DNA of 16,962 nt from Pseudanabaenaceae cyanobacterium MP8IB2.15. GTDB taxonomy: Bacteria > Cyanobacteriota > Cyanobacteriia > Pseudanabaenales > Pseudanabaenaceae. A program made the translations under genes and the position numbers. Positions within the stretch are counted from its first letter, which is position 1, and the number at the start of each line of letters is the position of its first letter. The stretch is from positions 1 through 16,962 of the forward strand of contig JARCMB010000400.1 of the NCBI GenBank assembly GCA_030248825.1, in the 5' to 3' direction. The notes under the pieces are model-generated. The model was not told the DNA's origin. It did not search any database and was given only the letters and a program-made list of their open reading frames with translations. Of this stretch, positions 1 to 6,771 are shown piece after piece.

Positions 1-237
1 AGCTTTGGGCAAGGCATTAAGCTGTTTGATTTCAGTGGGAAATGGCAAGTCAGCAGCCATGATGTACTCTCGTTGAATCGAGCATCGATCGATCTGGCAT
101 TTCCGACTATTTAGCCAGTCCTTAATCTCCGCTAACGCATGGTTGTAGGCTAATCGGCACGTCTCCATCCACTCAGACAGTTGTTCTTGTTGAGCGGTAT
201 CTGGATATATACGGTAGCGGTAGTTCATCGTTAGCAT
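1..237 (-). CDS. tnpB: TnpB (IS200/IS605 OrfB family), N-terminal part, cut by window edge
   Basis: The minus strand reads open from position 237 (or an in-frame ATG at 228) to the left edge, giving about 79 residues. The protein starts MLTMNYRYRIYPDTAQQEQL and goes on with WMETCRLAYNHAL and CSIQREYIM, matching the N-terminal helix-turn-helix domain of OrfB/TnpB proteins of IS605 and IS1341-type elements, as common in cyanobacteria. TnpB is an RNA-guided DNA endonuclease carried by these transposons. The catalytic RuvC-like and zinc-ribbon parts would lie to the left, outside the window, so I cannot tell whether the gene is intact. The ATG at 228 fits the family's usual start slightly better (basic residues at once). 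No strong ribosome binding site is visible at either start. Confidence 0.82.
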   Translation of the reverse strand, partial: MLTMNYRYRIYPDTAQQEQLSEWMETCRLAYNHALAEIKDWLNSRKCQIDRCSIQREYIMAADLPFPTEIKQLNALPKA

Positions 238-336
238 AGAGCTACTGTAGCATGGTTTACTTGTACTAAACTATACAGTAAATGTATATTGGCTAGGCAT
301 CGAGCCTACTTAATATACGCTCTTGAGTCCATGTAT

Positions 337-368
337 CCCGCCGCCAAGTGAAGCACTATGGCGGCGGG
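337..368. repeat. GC-rich hairpin upstream of tnpB, possible transposon-end structure
   Basis: Arms CCCGCCGCCA (337-346) and TGGCGGCGGG (359-368) are perfect inverted repeats. The stem can extend by AGTG (347-350) with CACT (354-357), leaving a 3-nt loop and one bulged A. No T-run follows on either strand, so it is not a typical intrinsic terminator. IS200/IS605-family elements carry subterminal hairpins at their ends, and this lies about 100 nt upstream of tnpB, where a left end would be expected. That role is inference; no target tetranucleotide boundary was identified. Confidence 0.5.
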
Positions 369-432
369 CTTATAGCTCCCCGAACCCCTCATCAGATAAA
401 TTCTCAGCCCAAGATATCTGCACGAGCAGAAA

Positions 433-461
433 TATTCCAAGTAGCCAACTGTACCTATGAT
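433..461 (+). promoter_or_regulatory. weak candidate promoter for the anti-sigma/anti-anti-sigma pair
   Basis: TATGAT at 456-461 resembles a -10 box (5 of 6 to TATAAT). The hexamer 17 bp upstream (TATTCC, 433-438) is a poor -35. It lies 35 nt before the ATG at 496. There is no clear Shine-Dalgarno: GAGG at 472-475 is 20 nt from the start. Apart from this and the hairpin at 337-368 I see nothing in 238-495. Confidence 0.25.
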
Positions 462-495
462 ATATTTATCTGAGGCAATGCTAACCTAACTCAGT

Positions 496-996
496 ATGAG
501 TGATAAGTCATTGAAATTACAGATTTCCATTCCTCCAGTTGAGGGGATTGAGGATGTCCCTGTGGCAGCAGTTGAAGCACTGGCAAGCAAGATGGGTTTT
601 GAGCCTAATCGGGTTCAAGATATCGTGCAAGCCCTAACTGAAGCCTGTGTCAATGCTATCCTCTACAGCACATCTGAAATGGATGTCGAGGTAGTGGTAA
701 CTGCGATGCATAATGGTTTAATCTTAGAAGTCTGCGATCGAGGCTCTGGTTTCGATCCAGATTCAATCAAACCACCTGATTTTAAATTAATCTCCGAAGT
801 TGGAGTTAAAAACGGTGGATTTGGTTTGCATATGATTAGAGAGTTAGTCGATAAAGTAGAAATAGAATCATCCGAACGGGGAACTGTTGTTCGTATGAGT
901 ACCTTTTTACCAGATTCCACTTTATCTAATAGCGCACCTAATAGCACTTTGCCTGCTCATCCTTCTGATTCTAGTTCTTTGATGCCTCAACCATGA
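496..996 (+). CDS. RsbW-type anti-sigma factor / serine kinase (HATPase_c_2)
   Basis: This 166-residue protein has the GHKL ATPase fold of RsbW/SpoIIAB kinases. The N box is LTEACVNAILYS (residues 47-58, E49 and N53), the G1 box DRGSGF (81-86) and the G2 box NGGFGLHMI (106-114). Proteins of this family bind a sigma factor or other target and phosphorylate a STAS partner on serine, releasing or holding the target (partner switching). The partner is the next gene, whose ATG overlaps this gene's stop (ATGA, 993-996), so the two are probably translationally coupled. The usual His after the N-box Asn is Tyr57. The C-terminal tail from about residue 138 is rich in Ser and Pro and looks disordered. 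Which target it controls cannot be read from the sequence; no PP2C phosphatase gene lies in the window. Confidence 0.88.
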   Translation: MSDKSLKLQISIPPVEGIEDVPVAAVEALASKMGFEPNRVQDIVQALTEACVNAILYSTSEMDVEVVVTAMHNGLILEVCDRGSGFDPDSIKPPDFKLISEVGVKNGGFGLHMIRELVDKVEIESSERGTVVRMSTFLPDSTLSNSAPNSTLPAHPSDSSSLMPQP

Positions 997-1343
997 CACA
1001 CTCTTCTTTTTTGCAAGACGAACTTAAAATATCTGAACAAATTGATGGCGATCGAGTCATCTTAACGTTGTTTGGGGCTTTGAGTGTAACGACTGTGCCT
1101 TACTTTAGGCAGGCAGTGCAGCCATATTTAGAGCGAAATTTGGCGGTGATCGTGCTGGATTTTGAAGGTGTGACCAAGATTGTCAGCCGTGGCGTTGGTG
1201 CGGCGATCGATATGGCGGTACAGGCGAAAAAACAAGGTGGTAAACTACGGCTGGAAAATGTTGGTAAATATGGTCGCTCTCTTTATATTCAAGGCGTACA
1301 TTTAGTTGCTGATGTGCCTGAACTTGAAGGATTTGAGCCTTAG
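993..1343 (+). CDS. STAS-domain anti-anti-sigma factor (RsbV/SpoIIAA-like)
   Basis: The 116-residue product is one STAS domain: a first strand RVILTLFGAL (21-30), the core VIVLDFEGVTKI (52-63), the phospho-loop VSRGVG (64-69) and helix AAIDMAVQAKK, then KLRLENV. In SpoIIAA and RsbV the loop reads Asp-Ser-Ser/Thr-Gly-Leu-Gly with the first Ser phosphorylated. Here Ser65 keeps that place, but the conserved Asp is Val64 and the second Ser/Thr is Arg66. The protein is expected to bind the upstream kinase and be switched off by phosphorylation, though the changed loop may alter this. It overlaps the kinase gene by 4 nt and ends 9 nt from the stop of the convergent TPR-cyclase gene. I am confident in the family and less so in normal phospho-control. 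Confidence 0.87.
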   Translation: MTHSSFLQDELKISEQIDGDRVILTLFGALSVTTVPYFRQAVQPYLERNLAVIVLDFEGVTKIVSRGVGAAIDMAVQAKKQGGKLRLENVGKYGRSLYIQGVHLVADVPELEGFEP

Positions 1344-1352
1344 TCTAGAATC

Positions 1353-3779
1353 CTAACTTAACGAGTCCTGATAATTCTGGAAGATGCGGATGCTAAGACT
1401 GTGGCTGGTAGCTTCGATCGAGTAGCCGCTCAACTGCGCCACAGAACTATCGAGATCGCTGCATAATTGCTCGCAACCATCTTTGGTGTTTTGCAACTCA
1501 CCTCTGTTCATTGCTTCGAGGCTAAATAGAATCTCTAAACAAGACTCTTCGGGCAGAAACAGTAAGACTAGCTCTGGGTGAGTTACGGCATGGCGGCATA
1601 AAACTTTAAAGACTTCGGTTGTGGCTTGACTAAGTAGCGATCGTTTGGTGAGGTTGAGGTTGAGTTTATTCACTACGGCGATTGTGGCTGCCGTGATCAC
1701 TTCAGTAATTTCTGTGACTTCACCTGTAAACAAATCAACATGAAGTGGCAGTTTGAGCCGCAGTAGGGCAGAAGATTTGGCATTAAACAACCAAGATTTA
1801 TTCGTTGGTTCGGAGTAGGAGTAGTAACTGAGTTCATCTAAGCGGTAGGTCATCGTATTACCACTCGGATTAATGCCATTGAGTTTAAACTGCTCTGAAA
1901 TCTCTGTTGTCGCGATCGCCCGATGGTACAAAACTTTGCTGAGCATCGCGTAAGTTTGTTGACATAAGCGAATTTCCCCAGGACTGGCAGCATGGCATAG
2001 TTGTGAACCTAACTTAACTACTGCTCCAACTGCGGTAAATCCTGTGCTAGCGAGATTCCCAATGTTGCCGATCACAGCATTACCTGTGGCGATCCCAATC
2101 TGGATCTGCTGAGGTGGGACGTGATGATGACTAGCCTCTTGATTAAAGGCTTGGAGGGCGACTAACATTTCTTGGGCAGCTAACGTGGCTCGAAGTGTCG
2201 GCTGAAGATCATTTTGTAACGTTGCAGACGCTGAATTGTATGCAGTACTTGCCCCAGATTCCGATCTTAGTGTCCTGAAAATTACGACTAAACCATCACC
2301 CGCAAAATGACTAATAATGCCGCGATATCTTTGCACGACCTCTGACATATAGCGTAGATATGTATTCAGCAACCGCATTGCAGCATCTGGCTCCAACAAC
2401 ATGAATGCGCCATAGTCACACAGATTGGTTGCCAGTAGGGTTACTTCTTCATATTTACCTGCAATCGCTCTAGTCTCGCCCAACTGTTTCAGCCCCCGTA
2501 GCCGACTGACCGCGCGTTCTAGCCACACAGTTTGATCGACCTGATGCAGCAGAACTTCAATTTGAAAGATCAGATTTGTGGCACCGTGACCTAGCCGCTC
2601 TAAGATGCTGAGCGCAATTTCCAATGCCCGCAAGGCCTTACCCTGATACTGATACTTGTGGGTAGAGTCAGAACAGATGCGATAGAGATATGCCATGTCA
2701 TAGAGGGTGCGGGCATACTCTTGAGGCATACCATGCTGCTCGAATGTTAGAGATGCTTCGATCAAAAAGTCCTCGGCAGCTTCGATCGATTCTAGTTCCA
2801 TTCGATCGATCCCATCTCTGAGTCTGTAAATCAGAATCCTGCCCCGTGTCCGATTAGCCGCCGCGATCCCGAGCCGATCGTCAAGAGACTGGAAGTATGT
2901 AAAGGCGTAGACTTCGATATATTGTTGAGCTTCGACATATCTTTTTTCGCCTAGCAGGGATTCGGCGAGATTGAGGTATAAGCCCGCAATATTTACCAGA
3001 TCGGCGGGAAGGCGACTGAGTTGTAAAGCTCTGGATAACAAAGTCTTGGCAATAGACCACTGCTCTCGCCCTAGGGCAACCTGTCCCAGCCCTGTAAATA
3101 TCACGATTTGGAGATATCGATCTTCACACTGGTTCGCAATCTCCAGACTTTGCTGAAAGTAATGTTCGGCTTGATCGTACTGCCCCATTTGCAGATGCAA
3201 TTTAGCCAAATAGGCATAACTGATACTGATGTCTCGATTTGGATCGCTCTCTGTGGAAAGATCTGTGGCAATATCATCTGCATGAGCTTGTCGCCGTAGC
3301 CTCGATCGATCCAGATGAAACAAAGCCGCTTGAAAATCTCCTAACGCCGCATAATACTCACCCAAGGCATCATCAGTTTTACTCAACCCATCGAGATCGT
3401 TGGCATAGGCATGATAAGCAGAACTTAGATGTACCAATCCGTCTACAAAGTTACGTTGCTTTAGATACAGCACGCCCCGACAGTAGAGCAAATAGGCAAT
3501 CGCCGTTGTGGGTTCTTGTTTCTTGGGTAGTAAAGCTTCAGCTCGAAGTAACAGGCTTTTAGCACGGTGAAGAGCAGGCTTCTGTTCGGTTTCGGTCAGA
3601 GCTAGTGCCAGCTCGGTCAAAACATCAACTAACAAGTGATTAGTTCCACTTGTCTCAATTACCTCAATGCATTGCTCTAACGACTCGATCGCTGCAACTC
3701 GATCTTGCTGGCGCAATAGCCGCCCTTGGGCAAAGAGTTTATGCAGTCGGTTGGATTGTCCCTGCTCAATTTCTTGCAT
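1353..3779 (-). CDS. TPR protein with degenerate class III adenylate/guanylate cyclase domain
   Basis: The 808-residue protein has TPR-like helical repeats over about residues 10-415 (for example YLAKLHLQMGQYDQAEHYFQQSLEIA at 190-215, named by position only as a typical TPR). A class III nucleotide cyclase homology domain follows at about 445-650, then a C-terminal domain of about 140 residues. In the cyclase domain the second metal-binding Asp is kept (Asp495 in FAGDG), and GIATGNAVIGNIG (562-574) is typical. The first metal Asp is Asn452, the purine-specifying Asp is Ala586, the catalytic Asn is Lys589 and the catalytic Arg is Gln593. It probably does not make cAMP or cGMP and may act as a regulatory or scaffold domain. 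The C-terminal part weakly recalls an RsbW-type ATPase. It is the last gene of a minus-strand run and the paralogue of the gene before it. Confidence 0.85.
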   Translation of the reverse strand: MQEIEQGQSNRLHKLFAQGRLLRQQDRVAAIESLEQCIEVIETSGTNHLLVDVLTELALALTETEQKPALHRAKSLLLRAEALLPKKQEPTTAIAYLLYCRGVLYLKQRNFVDGLVHLSSAYHAYANDLDGLSKTDDALGEYYAALGDFQAALFHLDRSRLRRQAHADDIATDLSTESDPNRDISISYAYLAKLHLQMGQYDQAEHYFQQSLEIANQCEDRYLQIVIFTGLGQVALGREQWSIAKTLLSRALQLSRLPADLVNIAGLYLNLAESLLGEKRYVEAQQYIEVYAFTYFQSLDDRLGIAAANRTRGRILIYRLRDGIDRMELESIEAAEDFLIEASLTFEQHGMPQEYARTLYDMAYLYRICSDSTHKYQYQGKALRALEIALSILERLGHGATNLIFQIEVLLHQVDQTVWLERAVSRLRGLKQLGETRAIAGKYEEVTLLATNLCDYGAFMLLEPDAAMRLLNTYLRYMSEVVQRYRGIISHFAGDGLVVIFRTLRSESGASTAYNSASATLQNDLQPTLRATLAAQEMLVALQAFNQEASHHHVPPQQIQIGIATGNAVIGNIGNLASTGFTAVGAVVKLGSQLCHAASPGEIRLCQQTYAMLSKVLYHRAIATTEISEQFKLNGINPSGNTMTYRLDELSYYSYSEPTNKSWLFNAKSSALLRLKLPLHVDLFTGEVTEITEVITAATIAVVNKLNLNLTKRSLLSQATTEVFKVLCRHAVTHPELVLLFLPEESCLEILFSLEAMNRGELQNTKDGCEQLCSDLDSSVAQLSGYSIEATSHSLSIRIFQNYQDSLS

Positions 3780-3828
3780 CAGTTTTTTTAAACTAGTTAC
3801 CGAATATCAACTACTAGCAGTCAAGAAC

Positions 3829-3860
3829 CAAAAATCCTCATAGCCACTTGCTTAGTGGCT
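3829..3860 (-). terminator. weak hairpin with T-run after the TPR gene
   Basis: AGCCACT (3842-3848) and AGTGGCT (3854-3860) form a 7-bp stem with a 5-nt loop and include the stop codon of the upstream TPR gene. On the minus strand five T follow at 3834-3830, 7 nt past the stem. It could partly end transcription before the TPR-cyclase gene; the stem is short and the T-run is displaced. Confidence 0.35.
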
Positions 3861-4967
3861 CAGACTGCCAATCGATTGATTTAATAATGCCTCGATTTGA
3901 TTAGTTAACTTAGTTGTGCCTGACTCGGATTGCTCTAAAGCATTAAGTGCCATTTCTAAAGTCCGCACTGCTTTGCCTTGATACTGGTATTTGTGGTTAG
4001 AGTTGTCATAAATATTGTACAGGCAAGCTAAGTCATACAGAGTTCTGGCATATTCCTGCCGCCGACCAAATTGCTCGAATAACATTGAGGCATCGAGTAA
4101 ATAATCCTCAGCTTTCTCCACTGCCTCCTCAGTCAGACTGTCTGTACCGTTTAATAGTCTACGGCTCAGAATGACACCTAGCAATCGTTTGGCAATCGCT
4201 AAACCGTATCGATCTTGGAGGTGCTGAAATCTTGGGATTGCTTCAGTTTCAATACATATTTGGGCGCGATCGATATCTGTACTACCTAAAAATGCCTCGG
4301 CAAGACTGGTGTAGAGATAAGCGGCTTTAGAGAGGTCAATGGGTTCCTGCAATAGTTGCAGGCATTCTTGCAACATAATGATGGCTGTTTCCCATTCTGC
4401 TTGGGCGATCGCCATTTGCCCCAGTCCTGTCATTGCCTGAAGTCGAGCATAGGTACTATCTAGTTGGAGAGCTAGATCTAAGCTTTGCTCAAAGAAATTT
4501 TCTGCTTGTTCGTAGTTTTCTAGTTGCAGATTGATTTTGCCTAACAGGGCATAGCTGAGAGCTTTACCTCGATCGAATTCGGGTGACTGGCGACGAGATA
4601 GAGATCGACGCAGATACATCGAAGCGGTGCGAGGTTCGCCCAATGTGGCATAGTATTGCCCCAAAGCATCATCCACTAGCGATAGTCCCACTGCGTCTTC
4701 ACCATAGTTCTGAGCCGCAATTTGCAGGTACGATAGGGCATCGACATAATTACCTTGCTGTAAATTCAGCAATCCATAGCTATATTGGATATAGGCTGCC
4801 TCGATCTGGCATGTCACACAGTCTGTAAGCAAAGATTCAGCTTTTAGTAAGAGACTCTGAGCCTGTTGTAAAGCTGGCTCGTGAGCCGTATCGATTAGTT
4901 CTAGGGCTAGCTCCGTCGCCGCGATCACCGCGATAATTTGCTGACTTTCTGCCTCCGCCTGTTGCAA
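3852..4967 (-). CDS. TPR-repeat protein, truncated paralogue of the adjacent TPR-cyclase; 5' end frameshifted
   Basis: The readable frame of 371 residues begins at a TTG and is all-helical with TPR-like repeats such as YALLGKINLQLENYEQAENF. It aligns along its whole length with residues about 41-413 of the downstream 808-residue protein: both have QEYARTLYD, then HKYQYQGKA, then QIE.LL.Q. It stops just before the cyclase domain would begin. The TTG start has no ribosome binding site, and a short in-frame stretch FETC lies before it, preceded by a stop. The natural start is more likely the ATG at 5050 in the other frame (see next entry). The gene is therefore either a recent pseudogene, an assembly error, or translated as a shortened form. 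TPR proteins mediate protein-protein contacts; the partner is unknown. Confidence 0.75.
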   Translation of the reverse strand: MQQAEAESQQIIAVIAATELALELIDTAHEPALQQAQSLLLKAESLLTDCVTCQIEAAYIQYSYGLLNLQQGNYVDALSYLQIAAQNYGEDAVGLSLVDDALGQYYATLGEPRTASMYLRRSLSRRQSPEFDRGKALSYALLGKINLQLENYEQAENFFEQSLDLALQLDSTYARLQAMTGLGQMAIAQAEWETAIIMLQECLQLLQEPIDLSKAAYLYTSLAEAFLGSTDIDRAQICIETEAIPRFQHLQDRYGLAIAKRLLGVILSRRLLNGTDSLTEEAVEKAEDYLLDASMLFEQFGRRQEYARTLYDLACLYNIYDNSNHKYQYQGKAVRTLEMALNALEQSESGTTKLTNQIEALLNQSIGSLSH

Positions 4968-5050
4968 ACACGTCTCAAACTAGACTGCGCCTTCACTTTA
5001 TTTTTGTGCCGCAGTAGTCGTCCTTGTTCCAAGATCTGATTCAATTCCAT
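4968..5050 (-). pseudogene. out-of-frame N-terminal segment of the TPR gene (1-nt frame break near 4977-4981)
   Basis: ATG at 5050 has a good ribosome binding site (GGGGGA, spacer 7 nt) and encodes MELNQILEQGRLLRHKNKV. This matches residues 12-28 of the downstream paralogue (LHKLFAQGRLLRQQDRV). The frame then fails at the T-run in the minus-strand sequence AGTTTGAG, near 4977-4981. Adding one T gives Ser-Phe-Glu-Thr-Cys-Leu, which lines up with Ser-Leu-Glu-Gln-Cys-Ile of the paralogue and joins the 371-residue frame. So a single-base deletion separates the two parts of one former gene, about 399 residues long, spanning 3852-5050. Confidence 0.75.
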
Positions 5051-5092
5051 AACATTCCCCCATAGCCTTGTCTGTAACTATTGTAACGTGAG

Positions 5093-5563
5093 TCAATACA
5101 TACTTCTGCCTAAATGCCAATCTAAAGCTGCTTTTAATCGCTTGATCACTTCTTGATATTTTTCGGTACGGGCGAAATCTTTGGCGGTAGGTTTGGCGAT
5201 CCGAGTAAGATCGAGGTTATGAGTCATATCAGCAACTTTGACCTGCAATGCTAATGGATCGCTCATAACTCTTTCCAAATATTCTTCGTAGCTCTCACCC
5301 TCAATCTTGGTAATTGCCGCGATCGAATCGGTTACTGTGGCGGGAAACCCTTGTGAAACGAGCTGTTCGATTGTCAGATCGGAGTCCTCAACAGCATCAT
5401 GCAGCACCGCGACAATTTTAGCTGCAAGGGTATCTACCTGTGCCATCACAGCGAGAGGATGATCGATATAAGGATGCCCAGCCTTGTCTAACTGTCCTGC
5501 ATGGGCTTGATGCGCGATCGAGATCGCGAGGTCAAGGAGTTGATCGTAATCGACAGTTTCCAT
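5093..5563 (-). CDS. stand-alone HD-domain ppGpp hydrolase-like protein (small RSH hydrolase type)
   Basis: The 156-residue protein is one HD domain of the RelA/SpoT type: AHAGQ (20-24), PYIDHP (31-36, His35), LHDAVEDSD (54-62, His55-Asp56 and Glu59-Asp60) and KVADMTHNL (109-117, Asp112 and Asn116). These are the metal and substrate residues of the Mn-dependent (p)ppGpp 3'-pyrophosphohydrolase. There is no synthetase, TGS or ACT region, and the length fits single-domain small alarmone hydrolases (Mesh1-like). It probably removes pyrophosphate from (p)ppGpp or a related nucleotide in the cytoplasm; the exact substrate is inference. The ATG at 5563 has GAGG 7 nt upstream. It lies 38 nt after the response regulator gene and 42 nt before the TPR gene, which suggests one transcript. 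Confidence 0.85.
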   Translation of the reverse strand: METVDYDQLLDLAISIAHQAHAGQLDKAGHPYIDHPLAVMAQVDTLAAKIVAVLHDAVEDSDLTIEQLVSQGFPATVTDSIAAITKIEGESYEEYLERVMSDPLALQVKVADMTHNLDLTRIAKPTAKDFARTEKYQEVIKRLKAALDWHLGRSMY

Positions 5564-5601
5564 AGTTACCTCATCTCAGCCACCCTGATTCGATCTAATA
5601 A

Positions 5602-6528
5602 TTAATCTAACGATCGATCGATCGATTGATTGTAACGAATACAAATCAGAGTGCTTGACACTTGATCGACACATTGCTGGACTAAACCGATCTCGTCGGA
5701 TGTCAGTACTTTGACCTGATGCCATTGCAGCGAAATTATCGCCAGAACTTCGCCACGATAAACTATTGGCGCAACTAGATGGGTGCGAATATCGGCTGAA
5801 CTGGTCTGTCCATCTGATTGCAAATCTGGTTGAATTTGGATCTGTTTGGTGTCGATCGACTGCTGCGTGAGTGGATCTTGCTCCAACCAATTTTCTCGAT
5901 CGCTAGCTGTGCCGTATATGCCCAACTGAGTTGTTAATACGCCATGTTTGACTACCTGAAATACAGATCGATCGGTGTCAAAATTCTCACCAAAAGCTGT
6001 AGCAATCGGTTTAAGACAAGCATCGATCGCATCTGATGTCTGAGCCAGATCTAAAACGGTGGAGAGCAGGGTATTTTGAGCTTGAGATCGACGCAGTTCC
6101 TCTGATCTTTGTTTGAGTAGATCGTATGTCTGGGTTGCCTTGAGGACTACACCTTTTAGTTCATCTGGGTCCCAAGGTTTGGTGATGTACTTGTAAACCT
6201 GACCAGAGTTGATTGCCTCAACCAAATCCTCAACATCGGTAAACCCAGTCAGCACAATTCTGATCGTGTCGGGAAACTCTGGTACTGTCTTACTCAAAAA
6301 TTCTGTGCCTTTCATCTCAGGCATTCTTTGATCGGAGATAATTACGGCAACTTCCCCCTCTTGTTTCAGCACTTCTAGCGCATAGACCCCACTTTCAGCC
6401 TTGAATACTTGAAAGTCACGCCGAAAAGTGCGATAGAGCAAATCGAGATTATCTTGCTCATCATCAACCACCAAAAGCTTTGGCTTCCTGCCAGAATTTT
6501 GCCCAGAATTTTGCAGGGAAATATTCAT
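5602..6528 (-). CDS. response regulator: receiver domain plus GAF-like domain
   Basis: Residues 17-135 form a receiver domain: acidic pair Asp22-Asp23 (VVDDEQ), phospho-acceptor Asp66 (IISDQRMPEM), Thr94 (IVLTGFTD) and Lys117 (YITKPWDPDEL). A helical linker (about 125-150) leads to a GAF-like domain (about 152-298, AIDACLKPIATAFG ... LVAPIVYRGEVLAIISLQW). It lacks a DNA-binding, cyclase or kinase output, so it probably signals by protein contact or by ligand or light sensing through the GAF part; no chromophore-binding motif is clear. No histidine kinase lies next to it. It is the first gene of the minus-strand signalling run. The N-terminal tail contains a duplicated Gln-Asn-Ser-Gly, and the last residues (SIDRSLD) come from a CGAT repeat. 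Its start has no good ribosome binding site. Confidence 0.87.
   Translation of the reverse strand: MNISLQNSGQNSGRKPKLLVVDDEQDNLDLLYRTFRRDFQVFKAESGVYALEVLKQEGEVAVIISDQRMPEMKGTEFLSKTVPEFPDTIRIVLTGFTDVEDLVEAINSGQVYKYITKPWDPDELKGVVLKATQTYDLLKQRSEELRRSQAQNTLLSTVLDLAQTSDAIDACLKPIATAFGENFDTDRSVFQVVKHGVLTTQLGIYGTASDRENWLEQDPLTQQSIDTKQIQIQPDLQSDGQTSSADIRTHLVAPIVYRGEVLAIISLQWHQVKVLTSDEIGLVQQCVDQVSSTLICIRYNQSIDRSLD
5611..5632. repeat. CGAT tetranucleotide run inside the response-regulator 3' end
   Basis: Four perfect CGAT units (5611-5626) are followed by TGAT TG. The run codes for the final residues of the response regulator, just before its stop at 5602-5604. Related GATCGATC strings occur all over the window, in line with HIP1-rich cyanobacterial DNA. 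Confidence 0.7.
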
Positions 6529-6693
6529 AATAGTTAACGAGTAAATATGCTCACGCCATTTCTAAAAGAGTACATCAATCTCGATATTGTGCCAATAGAG
6601 CAATCTGCACTCGAACCCCAAAGTAGGTAACTCGCAAAAATATCAATTGCGATCGAGATCACAGAAGCGTGTAATTAATATCACAACTTACCT

Positions 6694-6771
6694 ATGCGAT
6701 CGCTCACACCCGATTCACCAGAATTAGACGATACTTTGTTCATTGAGCACATTCTACAAGAAACCCTATAG
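6694..6771 (+). CDS. possible 25-residue ORF before terminator
   Basis: ATG at 6694 to TAG at 6769-6771 encodes a hydrophilic, acidic peptide (MRSLTPDSPELDDTL, then FIEHILQETL). The stop codon touches the stem of the terminator at 6772-6800, as is usual for a real transcription unit's end. No Shine-Dalgarno is present. It could be the decayed 3' end of a gene or chance; I do not recognise it. Confidence 0.2.
   Translation: MRSLTPDSPELDDTLFIEHILQETL

Noticed and set aside
337..368. The hairpin as a rho-independent terminator
   Set aside because: No T-run follows it on either strand.
3239..3562. 107-codon plus-strand ORF inside the TPR-cyclase gene
   Set aside because: It is antisense to a clearly coding TPR region, has no ribosome binding site and no recognisable domain.
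5576..5890. 104-codon minus-strand ORF overlapping the response regulator in another frame
   Set aside because: The response-regulator frame has a good GAF-like sequence here; the other frame is rich in Ser, Arg and Asp from GATC motifs and matches nothing.
6671..6684. NtcA-like site GTA-N8-CAC
   Set aside because: The consensus is GTA-N8-TAC; one half-site base is wrong and no spaced -10 box follows at the usual distance with a clear gene.
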